Source: Clavelina lepadiformis (taxonomy: Eukaryota > Chordata > Ascidiacea > Aplousobranchia > Clavelinidae). Taken from it: a stretch of 64,000 nucleotides of DNA. The notes beneath the pieces are model-generated. The model worked only from the letters and a program-made list of their open reading frames with translations. It was not told where the DNA came from and did not search any database. The stretch lies in assembly GCF_947623445.1 (NCBI RefSeq), contig NC_135246.1:16351856-16415855 (forward strand), read 5' to 3'. Position 1 is the stretch's first letter. Each line of letters begins with the position of its first letter. This document shows positions 14,349 to 26,465 of this stretch, piece by piece. Position numbers and translations under genes: made by a program.

Positions 14349-16519
14349 TGTGGATTATAATGTGTTTACTAATAATGTCAAATAAATTCCATTCAGAGTT
14401 CACAGACAATTAAAATTCACACTTGTAGCAGAATGATGAGCTCCAAGGTATGTTATAACAATTTTCATTTAAAAAAGCTGACAGTTTACTTGGTTATTTT
14501 TATTTTACAGTACCACTTCTCTAAAAAACAAATGAGGTATCAGCATTTTGTATGAAACTTAACCGTTCAAACTATCAAGTATATGATATATACATTTAGT
14601 TCATAAAAGCAAGACTCAAAAAATAGTGTATTATGTATGTAAAGAAACAGTATGGCAAGGTGTGCTAAAGTTCCATGCCAAAGTTCATGCAAATAATGCA
14701 CAAATAGATTTTTAACTAATATACTTATGGCTGCATCAATCTTTCATTGCACAATAAATCATCACAGAAACTTTCATAATACTGGCAAACATGGCTAGGA
14801 CTTTGGAATAAATGAGGTAGGGTTGTGTCACACGGAGATAAAGTAGACAAAAATTTGGTATGTGTGGCAAATTTTTGAACAATAAATCATCAAACTGTCA
14901 ATATCCAAAGTGGGTGATGAACAGTTGAACCAAATAAACATGTAGTATAAAAATTGTTGTTTATTTTATGTAAGCAGTTGGTTTTGCTCATCATCTGCTT
15001 CTTTTAGATTCGACCAGAATACTTGGGGCTGGGAGATCTAAGTACACTTTAGGCTGTATACGCACTGAGAACTGAACCATTTTAAAACCAAGTGAATTAT
15101 AAGAACTATATCGACAACCCACAGCTTTGGAGCCAGATGTTGCTCTTTCATCTCTCTACTCTGGCTCTCATGAGTCGTGATTAAATAATGGACATTCAGT
15201 TTAAACTTCTTGTTAAAATAATATTGTCCATATGTGTTAATTGGCCATGTGCTATTCTCCAGGTGAATCTAATGCTTATCTTGCAAAACTTTCATGATTA
15301 TAACGTTGAAGAAAATTCGCAATGTGACGTCACTTTCATTTTTAGTGGTCAAATGGCTCTGTTAACGCTAAAGGTTATCGACACCCGATTTAAAATTAAA
15401 AATTGCTGCGCAGTGGATATAAAAAAAGCAAACCATTACACATTGACTACAGGAATAAAGAATTTTTTTCAGTTTTTCCAAATATTAGGTTAACACTTTT
15501 GGTTCAGTGATGCTAACGACTAATGTAATTGAACAACCATCACTAATGGTACGTCAATTTCCTTGCAAACGTTTTTGTTGCATCATTTTCATTGCAATTA
15601 GTTTTGCAATAATACCAATATGGATGTGGTTATAAATATATGCAAAGACGATTTGACTACTTTCCCACCAATATAAAGAAATAAAAATGGTATCATTTGA
15701 AGACTTTTTTTACATAGAATATATTTTTAATAAATTTTAATACGAATGTCAATGCACAGTTTTGTTTTGCATGACTATGTTTCGGGGTAATGTAGAAATG
15801 GTTTTGCAAATTCATTAGTAAAATTGATCATTTTTCAATTACATCACAAAAATTTGGTTTTATCATAAAACATATTCACCACAAATTGCAAGCAAACCAA
15901 ACACTTTAGGGTTAATATGCAAATGTGCATACTTTTGAAGATCACTAATCTATGTAAGTGGAGAACTAACAACACTAAATTACTTTTAAATTAGTCCCCA
16001 CCGACCCCAATTCTAAGTTTAGATAACTAAATTGCCCTAAAACTTCCTTACTTCCACACATTAATGTTGCTACTTCCTCACTTATGTAAAGTGTCTTTAC
16101 CTTCACACTTCCATAGATTAGCATGCTCCATATTACTGCGGAATTTCATTTTTTAGAAAATATCTAAGTAAGACTGTTGTAATATTATTCATAGAGCAGT
16201 TTGATCACTTTCCAACCACACCAGCATGAAATGAATTTCAGAATTTGGTACTGATATCATTAACAAGGATTTTTCAAAAAGCCTAGAACACAAGGAAATT
16301 ACAAAGTATTACTAGCCTAGGACTGTTGCCTTTTTTGTTTATTTCACAATAATATTAGTACGAATATTGAAAATATTAATCTCTTAGTAATGAAAATTTA
16401 AGGAATTTTGCAAAGAATCTGATACCGTTAGACTATGGTATGATAACAATCTTTATCTTCAGAAGAAAATTTTCACGGTTTTAACTCGGCGATGATTACG
16501 CATCGCTCAAGCTCCTGTT
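14349..16519. other. Intergenic sequence upstream of CLASP
   Basis: This should contain the CLASP promoter and any 5' untranslated exon, but I cannot place a TATA box or a start site. A 101-codon plus ORF with an ATG at 15188 (to 15493) is AT-driven, has no recognisable motif and is probably chance. A perfect palindromic TGACGTCA (CRE-like) lies inside it near 15326. Confidence 0.4.
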
Positions 16520-16879
16520 ATGGCTCTATGGTTTGATACTCAAACCATTGCATTACAGCATTTAGACTTCGATGATTTTAACACTAAGCTAATAATCTAT
16601 CAAGGACGGACTACAAGTAGAGGATCCGGTATACAAGTGTACAACCACAGGATGTATTTGTTGGCCTATGCTATTGACCCCAGCTACTCAAAATGTGACG
16701 TCATTGAGTTGAGCAGTTATATACCAGACCCCCAGGTAGAATCCCTGGCAGTCATATATATTAGCTTGGCTACGGGTAAATGTCTTCAATTAGGCCTACG
16801 CATACTTAAAAACGAAGAAGCCAGACAACTCATGAACGTAAGCTTGGCCTGCCTGCCTCATAACTTGATCAAAGCATGA
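16520..16879 (+). CDS. Unrecognised 119-aa ORF
   Basis: ATG at 16520, stop at 16879, one exon. The composition is normal for protein, with mixed charged and aromatic residues and motifs such as DFDDFNTKLIIYQGR and YSKCDVIELSSYIPDPQ. That is unlike the AT-driven chance ORFs nearby. I do not recognise a family. There is no signal peptide and no transmembrane helix. It lies between the CLASP 5' end and the tetraspanin 3' end, both on the other strand. A GT donor follows DPQ near 16734 (CAG|GTAGAA), so it may be one exon of a spliced gene or a decayed one. Whether it is expressed is unknown. Confidence 0.3.
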   Translation: MALWFDTQTIALQHLDFDDFNTKLIIYQGRTTSRGSGIQVYNHRMYLLAYAIDPSYSKCDVIELSSYIPDPQVESLAVIYISLATGKCLQLGLRILKNEEARQLMNVSLACLPHNLIKA

Positions 16880-17320
16880 TCAATTTCGGCATTTAACTTA
16901 AACGGATCTTTCTGTAGGAGTTTGTTTAACTACGGAAAAATACGGGATAAAAGCAAGGCCGAAGGAAAACAAAACCAAATATAGTACAGTGTTAAATTAA
17001 TATTTTGATGTAGATTGCAGAATACATCATATAGGTTCTTGAAACTTACTATTATCAGAGTTTTTATATACCGTGTGTAAAGACTCTGTTATGATTGAAG
17101 ATACTGTATTATGTTTTATACCTACAAATCATGGCTATATGCTTCTTCCAATCTTTTTCTTTCTTATTGTCGGGATATGACACTTTTAACTTTATTAACC
17201 ATTCTTATCAATGATATAATTAATAATTAACTATCAATGCAGACTGCAACATAAAATGTCAGAATGTAAAATCAATTCTGCAAATATATGGGTCCGCAAG
17301 GCATTTTACGGACGGAGAAG

Positions 17321-17326
17321 TTTATT
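17321..17326 (-). terminator. Poly(A) signal of the tetraspanin gene
   Basis: AATAAA on the minus strand, 26 nt beyond the tetraspanin stop codon. Such a short 3' UTR is common in compact invertebrate chordate genes. Confidence 0.6.
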
Positions 17327-17351
17327 TAGCATATATAAAGCAGGCATTTAA

Positions 17352-20194
17352 TCAAATCACAAAATCACCGCTTTCGTCAACGTAATTGATAACAAAACAC
17401 GTGAAAACTATGCTACACAGCAAAATAGCAGCAACCACCAATCCTGAAATTCCAATTGTGTCTCCATTTGCTGAAAGGTAATTCCAAAATTTTCCAGCAC
17501 AACCATCTGTATATATACCGGTGCTTACATCTTCTGCGCTGTTAGCTAATCCACAACCAGCCTCGATATCGATACAGCAACTATCCGGCACCGGACTTGT
17601 GCCCAGAATCAGATTACTATAATGGAAACATCATACATGTTGAACTTAGGCAACGAAAAATACTCGCTTGAGGCCAGTGAATACAAATATCAAACATAAT
17701 TTTTTTGAAAAAATTAGACACAATAGCCTACTTTTCTGAAATGTTTATTTTACTAATTCTGTAACGAGCATTTTTCAATGCTTTCTCTATTACTGTACTA
17801 AGTTTATAAGCCATTTATATCATATGCTATTATAAGCCAGGTTTTCGCCTATTGGTACGAAAAACATACTCTCTGTCAGAAATTTCTTGCGCTCTTTCCT
17901 TCCAAATATCATTGTAATTCCAATCGAGACTTGAATTAACTCCGCAGCAATCAATATTGGTTTGTATTAAATCCATCACTTCTCTGGTGTTATTATAAGT
18001 GTGAAAAAAATCTAGAACAGAGATAAATAATAGGCCACTAGACTAAAAATACAAATAAACTAGTAGTATTCCCTAGTGGATAATCTATTGTATTTTCATC
18101 TATTAAGTTTATAAATTGATGTAATTTTTGGAAAAAAAACGGTTCGCATATGCTTAAACGTTTTTTGGACTTTGTGACTAAAAATGTTTCACTCACTTGT
18201 TAAGGCAATAAAGAGTGCTTGCTGAACTGAAGATTTAAAAGTGAAGGTCAACGCAGCCGTCACTGCCAACGCCGATAATACAAGAAGTAGAGTGACTTTG
18301 TAAACCTACAAATTATTTACAATGCGATAAATTACATAGACCATTTTTCAATAAACAAAAAACTATATTTTCTCGATTTAAAACATCCGTAGGGTGGAGC
18401 TAAGTAATTATATGAGAAAGTAATTTTCAACTGTCTCAATAATTTAATCAATTAAAGTTCGAAAATACTCGCGTATCAGTCTGGAGGATAATTTATTTAA
18501 CTAAACATAAATCACAGCATACACATTTTCATATCGACCTATTTAGATAAGTGCTGATTTTGTAGAAGTTTTCCAACGCTGGCCGGTAATTAATTAATTA
18601 ATACAAAGCGCCAACGTTGTGTTTATTAAACTAGAAACTGCAGCAAAACGTAACTTTTAAACGTTCAAATTATGGTTATTTGTCTTACCTTAAGTAAAAA
18701 TAGGTTTTCTAGATGTGCGCCACAACAACCGAGCAAGGATATTACTGTGATGAAACATCCTAAAATAATGAAAACAATAGGAGCGGTAGCAAGAAATTCC
18801 GTCGCTGTCTTTAAGTTTCCTGAAAAAGTATAAAACGCTCTGCTTTAGAAAAGTTGCCAATAGCGCAACATTACGTAACAAGTAAGAAGATTAATTAATC
18901 TTTTAAACCAAAACCTATTACGTTGGGGCTTTTGTTGCTAAATCGATATGGCTAATTTTTCTTATAACCGTTTCAGTTGCAAGAACTCTTAACGTGATTT
19001 TTCTCAATTAGCTTGAGGCTTCTACGGAAAGTAAACAATAATTTTAATGATGCAAAGTTGCGTTTACTATCCTAGTAATCCACGCAGTTCTAAAAATATC
19101 ACTTCATGAACGGTGAACTCATCCTTATTATTTCTTTCTAAATACTCCTTCAACTATTTTAAGCAGATAACCATGTTTGGAAAACAACTGTGCCAGGAAA
19201 AGCCCGAATATCGTTATTGAAACTTCAAGGCAATTATAAGCCAGTGAACTAAATGTGGAAATGGAAAACGTGATCATATTGCAATAAAGTAACATGTTTG
19301 AGAGATCTCTTTGCTCTTGGTATTTTTTTTATCCGAAAGACATTTAGTTAAAAGCAACAAATATTTTTACGTAGCGCTTGTCCAACAGATTGCATGTGAG
19401 TCTACAACCACTTTTTAATGTATCGCTTTCATTGGGTGAAAAGTCCGCAATCCTATAAATGTTTACAACACATTCGGGGAAAATACCGCCGCTAGGTATT
19501 TTTATTATTAACGTGGTTGAGAAGGCATTTTTGCGATTGTGTATTGTACGATTGTACAACAACTCGTATTAGGCCTAAACTTAGCATAGGTTCATGTCGT
19601 GAGAAAAACAAAAGCTATTTATTACTGGCGACACGTTTTTGTAAAAGAAATAGACTAACATAATTACCGAGAAAAGTACAAAATGGCCTAGATAATTTCG
19701 CTGTAAGTTCCCCAAGCAATACTTAACGTATTTGGGCTTCGTCTTATTCCATCCGGTGATGGCCTTATTCCATTATTATTGATTTTGTTTCCTTGGTAAA
19801 GTTATATTTTTTTGTTAAATTATTAAGATTAATAAATATTATTATTATTAAGAAAATAACTCATCAGAAGACATAAACAATGATACCTTCGGCAGTGATT
19901 ACAAGCAAAACCCATAAAAACCAACAAGGCAATCACAGTGATGCAGTTGTGTTATACAATGTAGAAATGTATTGAAATTGTTAAAAATTTTACCAAGAAC
20001 AAGTAGGTATCACTAAGCGTAAGATACATCTTACCTACAGCAAGATGGTTTAAGTATGAACCGAGATTAATCTTGACTACAACTCCTCCGATGATAGCGA
20101 TCAAAGCAGACAACATGCAAATGCTGTTGAGGGCAATTAAACTTCTTTTCGATAATTTTTCGCAGCAATTCATCTTCTGCTTATCAACAGGCAT
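17352..20194 (-). CDS. Tetraspanin, complete five-exon gene
   Basis: A four-pass membrane organiser that partners with integrins and other receptors. Exons 20194-20035, 18819-18689, 18305-18197, 18011-17870 and 17616-17352 join in phase to 268 aa. Exon 1 carries MNCCEKLSKRS and TM1 (ALNSICMLSALIAIIGGVVV). Exon 2 carries TM2 and the family motif LLGCCGAHLEN. Exon 3 carries TM3 (VTLLLVLSALAVTAAL). Exon 4 starts the large extracellular loop with the diagnostic CCG (NIDCCGVNSS). Exon 5 holds PDSCC, a further GC pair, TM4 and a short tail ending SGDFVI. The start is taken as the ATG at 20194 (MPVDKQ); an ATG at 20173 is equally possible, since palmitoylable cysteines follow it. The type (CD9-, CD63- or CD151-like) is not resolved. 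The loop has the PxSCC arrangement of six-cysteine tetraspanins. Confidence 0.93.
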
Positions 20195-21535
20195 CACTTT
20201 TAAACTTGAAAACTGTCGATGTATATAGTTTGTTAACAAGGCAGTTCGTCTTTGACTGACTGACTTAACTCAGAAGTCAGAACATACTCTTGATATATTG
20301 TTTAACAACGTGGTGATAATTTTCAAAACCAATGTAGGCCTAGTCAGAGATCAGTTAGCAGAATGGAGCAATTGAGATTTGTTTTTTGCGAGACCAAACA
20401 TAGGTTTTCTGCATGCAGTTTGTGGTTACTTCACGTCTAACTTACCACCTTCACTTATGTTTTTCAAATATAATTAGTACATTTAGCTAAATTCTTCCCC
20501 ATAAGATAGCAGCAATTATCGACCACCAAAAACCGCAGACATGTACAAAACAACGTGGTACAAGTGGTTAGGTTAGGAGAATGAGTATGCAAAAAGTTGA
20601 TTTTAGCTACTTAGGGTCTACTCTAAGTTAGACAAAGATTTGAAAGAAAATTTAGGTTAAGTTTATATTACAGCAAATTAACTTCGGTTTACAAGAAACT
20701 TTCGAAATTAACTTGGTAGCCTAGCCTACATTCGATTTTTTCCTGTAAGATACCGTAGACTAGCCCGCAGATATTAAGCTAAGTCGTGGCTGCCTTCAAA
20801 CAAATTCAAATGTTATCAAATATACCGATACTTTTTAAATAGGGCCGCTAACCACAATAGAATAAAGCTAAAACGTGGGTACTGTAGCACTTTTGTCCTG
20901 TTAACAAACAGATTTGCAGCAAGCTAATAGGCCTAACTGCTTTAGAACTGAAACAACACAACTTTCAAACTTAGGCCAACGCAAAATGAAAGGCGAAAAG
21001 TTTTCCTCTTTCGGTTTAGGACTATCTATGACGTCACAGAACAAAACAAAACTTTTACTTATTGCCAATTTAATTTATATATATTTTTTAAAGGCGTTAT
21101 AAATTTGAGACACAAATTTAGTTTTTGTTTTTGACTAACCGTTCTAGCTTGTTTTTAGAATAAAATTCGTATTACAACCTTGCAATTTGATTTGCACAAA
21201 TACTTTTGAGTATAAATGTTACATTTAGTGGGTAAAATTATAAAAATAAAATTCAAAGTAAAATGGTTTATACTGAGCAATTTACTTAAAAATGACATGA
21301 TAAAATGACATGCTTAAAATAGAAGCTTACAGACCTCCTTTTAGATTACGAGATATTAAAGAGATGGCTTACTTGTCGTGGCAAAATCAAAAGCGAGCGC
21401 ATGACCCGCAGGTGTAGTAATTAAAATAGCGACTTGGTAGAATGCCTTTCTCATTTCGCAGAACTCTTCACTGTTGAGAAGAAAGCTTATTGATGACGAC
21501 GTTGATACTACGTTACATCACTTACATTTTTCGCT
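20195..21535. other. Shared upstream region of two divergent genes
   Basis: About 1.4 kb lies between the tetraspanin start (minus) and the carboxypeptidase start (plus), so both promoters lie here. A TGACGTCA CRE-like site is near 21029. A 62-codon plus reading frame around 20914-21102 lacks recognisable content. I see no repeat. Confidence 0.5.
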
Positions 21536-21544
21536 TATATATAG
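21536..21544 (+). promoter_or_regulatory. TATA box of the carboxypeptidase gene
   Basis: TATATATAG lies 78-86 nt before the ATG at 21622, which would put transcription start near 21566 and leave a 5' leader of roughly 55 nt. Placement is inferred from motif and spacing only. Confidence 0.5.
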
Positions 21545-21621
21545 ACTAAGATGAGAAGTTAATTCATATACAGTACTTGCTAGTTAAGTTTCCAGTCGTG
21601 ACAAAGTCCGAGAAAAAAGTG

Positions 21622-24111
21622 ATGCGCAGACCCTTGATTTTCTTGCTTTTTTCTGGCGTCTGCTTCTGCGCGCCACGTTTAGAACAGCAAAAAGATTTTT
21701 CGTCTGGCTTCTATGATTATGAAGAACCTGACAATACCATACATTGCCCGGACAATGGTTTTAAAGACGAACGTCAACGTTTAGTTCCAGTGTATCAAGA
21801 GGTTGATACTTCCTACAAAAAGCTCCTAACAGAAAAAGTTTCGCCGTGGTTGTACAAAGAAGCTTCAGGTGGCTCACAAAACATCCGGAGGAAATCAAAT
21901 TTCCATCAGGACAAAAGTGGTCGTCTTAATCATCTTCGTGGTCTCAAATTATTAAACATGGACGACTTAACTCATCATGATGCTTCACAACTCCATCAAG
22001 CTTTAATAAACATCACAAAGGCTTGCCCTACAATAACACGCTTGTATAGCATTGGGGTTTCGGAAAACAAGCAGCCTCTGTGGGTAATAGAAATCAGCGA
22101 CAATCCTGGCAAACATGAAGTAAAGGAGCCCGAATTTCGTTATATCGCAAATATTCACGGAAATGAGGTAAATATAAAGCCTAGGCTTATAGAAGTTTAT
22201 ATAACACTTGTCTACATAGGCCTACGTAAATAAACGTTAGCTTTCTTTTGTCTAATTAGCTCATCATTGGTTAATTTTAAATCAGTTTAAATTTTACTTT
22301 ATATGTTGTCATGGTACAACCTGATAGTTATGAAACTCATCAGATCCTGTTAAACAAAAATATGCTACTTCACGTAAAACATTGCAGCAAACATGAAAAC
22401 TTCAGGTCATCTTTTTATCACATGTATGCAACGTTTAAATTGATTATACGTTGAGCTTTAGAAACCAACATGCAAAATGTTAAACGTCACAGTAATTTAA
22501 GATGTATTTACTTTTCCTTAGTGCCAATTTGCCAAAGCTTAGTGCCAATTTGAGAGCTAAATGGCAATCTTTTTCTTTTATTATCTTTAAAATCAAAATT
22601 TTAAAGAATGTCTGCCACTGGCTACAGTGGCTAGGTATATATGTCACAACAAGATGCGTTAACGTTCGCAACATACGCATGGTGAAGTTTATGTGGTCGC
22701 AGCGTTCCATTGCTCTTAGATTTAGAATCAAACTAGTATATTCATTGTCTTCGATATATTTGTTCTCTGTTACAGGTTACTGGTCGAGAGTTATCTCTGC
22801 AATTCGCCAAACACTTGTGCAGCGGTTATTTGCGCAACGAGCAGCGCATTGTTCATTTAATTACTTCGACCAGAATCCATATAATGCCGTCGATGAATCC
22901 TGACGGCTACGAAATAGCAAAAAGGTGGGCAGGACGGCATTGGAGCATCGGTAGATATAATTGGAACGGGCGGGATCTTAACCGAGATTTTCCCGATCTC
23001 ACAGATTTTGTGAAGCCATACTTGCTTAAGCAGCAAAATAATGTAAAGAAAGCACCTGATGATGCAATTTTGCCTGTGAATAATAACAATGTGTCCACCA
23101 AATCTCAGAAAGAATGGGGATGGACGCAAGAGTGCAATCGAATAACATTGAAAAATGCCAACTTCCTACAAGCTGAAACTAAAGTAAGTGTCGTATAGGC
23201 GATCTTCGAATTCCATCGCTATTAATGTGATTACAAAAACACAATGTTCAAGCCTAAGCCCTAAGGGGAGACTTATCTTGACTAAAGTTTTGTAACCTAG
23301 GCTATTTTCGTATTCCACCTTGAATAAAGGTACACAAGAAAACAAACTTTAAAGAGTTCAAGACTACTGACTAGACCTATATCTCCATTGGATTTTACCG
23401 TAAATATTACAATTATTTTTACAGGCTGTTATGAGATGGATATTTTCTCTACCGTTTGTTCTTTCAATTACTTTTCACGATGGTGGTTTCGGTGCTGTGT
23501 ATCCCTTCGACAAGAGATTTACTTCGAGGTGGTACACGCCGACACCAGATAACGAGATTTTTTTGCATCTCGCTAAAACATACTCGACTACACATGGAGA
23601 CATGAGCGAACGTACCAAGTCTGGAACAGACAGAAACTGCTTCCGCTTGGACGGAGATTTTCGTTGGCTGGGCGGGATTGTAAACGGAGCGACGTGGTTC
23701 TCGTTTGCTGGCGGTTTGGAAGACTTTTCCTATATCGCCACCGATTGCTTTGGGTTCGTTGTTGAACTCAGCTGCACAAAGTGGTTATCAATCACTAGGC
23801 TACGAGTAGAATGGGAGAAAAACAGAGAAGCGATGCTTACGGCCGTTGAACAAACACACATTGGTTTCAAAGGCGTCATTCGGCACAGCCGGACAAATCA
23901 ACCGCTAAAAGGAGCTGTCGTGCACGTTGTAGGGTATCCGAAAGATGTCACGACCTACAAAGACGGTGATTATTGGCGACCAATGCAGCCGGGTACTTAC
24001 CAAGTATATGCCAGGCACGGCACAGCTACGTCTGGAGTAAAAACAATTCACGTTCACAATAATCGCACTGTGTTACAAGGTGCGCTACAGGTAGATTTTT
24101 ATCTATATTGA
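21622..24111 (+). CDS. Secreted metallocarboxypeptidase, M14 N/E (regulatory) subfamily
   Basis: This enzyme should cleave C-terminal basic residues from peptides in the secretory pathway or outside the cell. Exons 21622-22167, 22776-23183 and 23425-24111 are all phase 0 and give 546 aa. A signal peptide (PLIFLLFSGVCFC) opens the protein, followed by a propeptide-like stretch of about 90 aa. The catalytic domain shows the zinc motif HGNE at the end of exon 1 continuing VTGRE, then MNPDGYE, GRDLNRDFPD (substrate-binding Asn-Arg), a third zinc ligand His in TFHDGG, GGIVNGATW and the catalytic Glu in VVELSC. A transthyretin-like domain follows (GFKGVI to the end, with DYWRPMQPGTYQVYARHG), which marks the N/E subfamily. 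An Asn-rich insert of about 40 aa follows NRDFPD. The start is the ATG at 21622; upstream in-frame codons lack an ATG. It could be a CPE-, CPN-, CPM- or CPZ-like gene; I cannot choose. Confidence 0.93.
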
Positions 24112-24413
24112 ATTTAGAATTCTCTTCTTTCAAACGTTCTACGTTACCATGGAATAGCCTATCTCGCCACGCATGTAGAATGTTGCACCTGATGCGTTAT
24201 TGTATGCTGCTTACGTATAAAATCACAAACTTCAATACTGCATTTTGATAGTAAACACGAATGAAACAAAGTTTAGAAGCAAAAAAAACGATGATTACGC
24301 ATTAGCTCTTGTGAAATTTCTGGTGTTTTTTAATATAGCGAACGTTTTTTGTTGCCGTTTCTTTATTTTCACTGTGAACAATTGTTTGGATCAATTGTGG
24401 CTTTGATTGCTTT

Positions 24414-24419
24414 AATAAA
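24414..24419 (+). terminator. Poly(A) signal of the carboxypeptidase gene
   Basis: AATAAA about 300 nt after the stop codon, followed by a T/GT-rich stretch of the kind found at cleavage sites. Confidence 0.6.
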
Positions 24420-24625
24420 ATGTTTCTCAGTTTTTGTTTTATTGGTATCCATTAACTCAAACGTATACAACCGCATACTTTTTTAACAAGAAACCCCCGC
24501 ATAAACTATTCTAGAAATTACGGCTAAAGTGTCTCTTGTAAGCTTCTCACGTATGTAGTGTAGTGGTTAGGCTACTAACTACTAAATGCACAAATCAGTA
24601 AAAATTGTCGACAAAACCTACTAAT

Positions 24626-25048
24626 CGTAAAGGCAGAGGTAGGCAGTCGGTACTTTGAAAGTACTGACAGTTCCAGTATTCGGTACTATTTTAAAAAAGT
24701 TGTTTGTTACTTTTTGCGTAAAATATGCTGCAGCAAATGTTTGCCGTTAACTTATTATGCCCTCGGTAAAGGTTACTCCAGGTCAAAACATATGTGATCT
24801 TAATCATTTGCAATTTTACTTACCATTTCTAGAGTACAAAGGATAAACAGATCAATTTAGTATTAAGGATTATTTAACATCTATTTTTGAAAACAAACTT
24901 GTTAAAATTTTAATATAATCGCGTTTAAAGTACAAGTAACGGGACCGACTGAAATTTCTTAAAAACAGTAATTGGGTATTAAGATTCGGTGCTTTTTTCA
25001 AAAGTATCGACGGTACCGGTCTCGGTACTGCCCATCTATGCGTAAAGG
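24626..25048. mobile_element. Non-autonomous hAT-type element, 407 bp, with 8-bp target duplication
   Basis: The element body is 24634-25040, flanked by perfect 8-bp direct repeats CGTAAAGG (24626-24633 and 25041-25048). The left end reads CAGAGGTAGGCAGTCGGTAC. The right end, reverse-complemented, reads CATAGATGGGCAGTACCGAG. The terminal inverted repeats are therefore imperfect but clear, and the CAGAGGTGGGCAGT-like terminus is characteristic of hAT elements. There is no transposase frame inside. GGTACT motifs recur next to both ends, giving subterminal repeats. It lies between the carboxypeptidase and the NDUFV3-like gene. Confidence 0.85.
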
Positions 25049-26168
25049 AGTTCATCGATATCCGCTACAAATTGTGCATATTTAGTTACTCTAGCTACGC
25101 TGAAGATTATTTTCGATTGTTCTAATTTGCAGCATTTTGGTCTCTTTTGCGTAGGTTATACAGTATGCGCTGGTCTTTTAGTCTAAAGCGGGTAGGTAAC
25201 TCATACAGCCACCAATCTGCATGAGTTGGTCGCAAACCCCAAAACTCGTAAAAACATGATCTGATTATTCATGGCATCAAACGGCTATACTACATTGTGG
25301 TAAACAAACAGTGTCAGTAAATGGAACTTATTTCATTCTGGAATTGACGTTCGTGTTACCATAAGCTCAAGAAGTGTAGTGTTACTTTGTTGCAACACTT
25401 ACACGATGTACATGTGCATCTCTCAAGTTACATTGGTGAAAAAGCGCTTTTTTGTCGCTACAAAAATACCGTGTTGCGCAAAACACTGCATACGCCACTC
25501 GATTGACCTAATAATAATACGTAGCAAAAACGTTCCTCATGTACAATTATGTAAAGGTGAAAGGAATACGGTATGTCCAGCATTGTGATAAAAGCCCATG
25601 CTTTGTGCACTAACAATTAAAAATTATTCCTTTAACCAGAAACGCGTGGGTTCTGCACGGTGCTCCTGTTAAATGGTTGTGGTCCGGCAAACAGTGTTCT
25701 AACAAAGCAATACAAAAAACCGTCCTAACAAACAGACATAAAGATTTCGCTCAGTAAAGGGGGCTCCAGTGGTACATATACTTTTATAAGCATACCGAAC
25801 AGCGTACATAATACCGTTTGCCTTGGAACGCCAACTTATATCTTGCGGAATTGTTTTGGAAACACTGCTCTAACAGTTATTGTGTGTGCCCCAATGTATG
25901 AAACAGTACACATTCATGCAAATTACAATTACTAAACTTGATTGGGCCAAAATCTCTATTTCTTCCTCCTAAACCTATTCCATGCCATAAAATAATATTC
26001 CACATTGCATGAAAATTTAAAGCAAGAAAAAGCTGGGAAAGCTAACTTGTCAAACTTAAAACTCAATACAAACATATTATGTAGTACAATAAAGGTCTTC
26101 TATTAACCAAATCCTTAATATAACAATCAGGAAACTTTAGAAGCAAGACAAAAAATGAGTAAATGCGG
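25049..26168. other. Intergenic sequence
   Basis: No gene, named repeat or RNA is recognised. A 69-codon plus reading frame around 25379-25588 shows no motif. The 3' UTR of the minus-strand NDUFV3-like gene should end here, but I see no clear AATAAA for it. Confidence 0.4.
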
Positions 26169-26465
26169 TCATGGTTTAAAACTAGCCGATGGTTGTGGAA
26201 TGCGACTTTCCACACAAACAGCGTCTATGTCATAGTATGAAAACTGAGTGTACGTATAATATTCGGTGGAATTGTATTTGCTTGGGTCTGTTGCAGACTT
26301 TTCAACTTTCGTTGGCAACTTTGTTTCAGGTTGAGATGTAGCTGAATCTGCAGCCTTGTCTGAAAAGTTGTTGGTCGACACAATGACTGATTGGTTCACG
26401 TACAACTTGGTAATTGCCTTGGGTGTTTTAAGGAAAGCATTCAATCTCCACGCTAAGTTTGCCAT
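26169..26465 (-). CDS. NDUFV3: NDUFV3-like complex I subunit (mitochondrial, about 10 kDa)
   Basis: NDUFV3 is a small accessory subunit on the flavoprotein arm of NADH:ubiquinone oxidoreductase in the mitochondrial matrix. This 98-aa, single-exon ORF (ATG at 26465) starts with an amphipathic basic sequence (ANLAWRLNAFLKTPKAITK) suited to mitochondrial import. A Ser/Thr/Lys-rich linker follows, then a conserved-looking tail: YNSTEYYTYTQFSYYDID and RIPQPSASF. From memory the human short isoform ends in an equivalent order, with a tyrosine-rich NTTY segment, an FLDL-like segment and RMPQPSSGR. Only this tail supports the assignment. The lack of introns is unusual but does not suggest a dead retrocopy, since the frame is open and there is no A-tract. 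An additional 5' exon cannot be excluded. Confidence 0.6.
   Translation of the reverse strand: MANLAWRLNAFLKTPKAITKLYVNQSVIVSTNNFSDKAADSATSQPETKLPTKVEKSATDPSKYNSTEYYTYTQFSYYDIDAVCVESRIPQPSASFKP

Noticed and set aside
15188-15493. 101-aa plus ORF with an ATG
   Set aside because: Ile/Lys/Asn/Phe-rich product typical of AT-rich noncoding DNA, with no signal or domain beyond one hydrophobic run.
24550-24580. tRNA A-box-like TAGTGTAGTGGTTAGGC
   Set aside because: No B box at the right distance and no cloverleaf. Perhaps a SINE relic, but too short to support.
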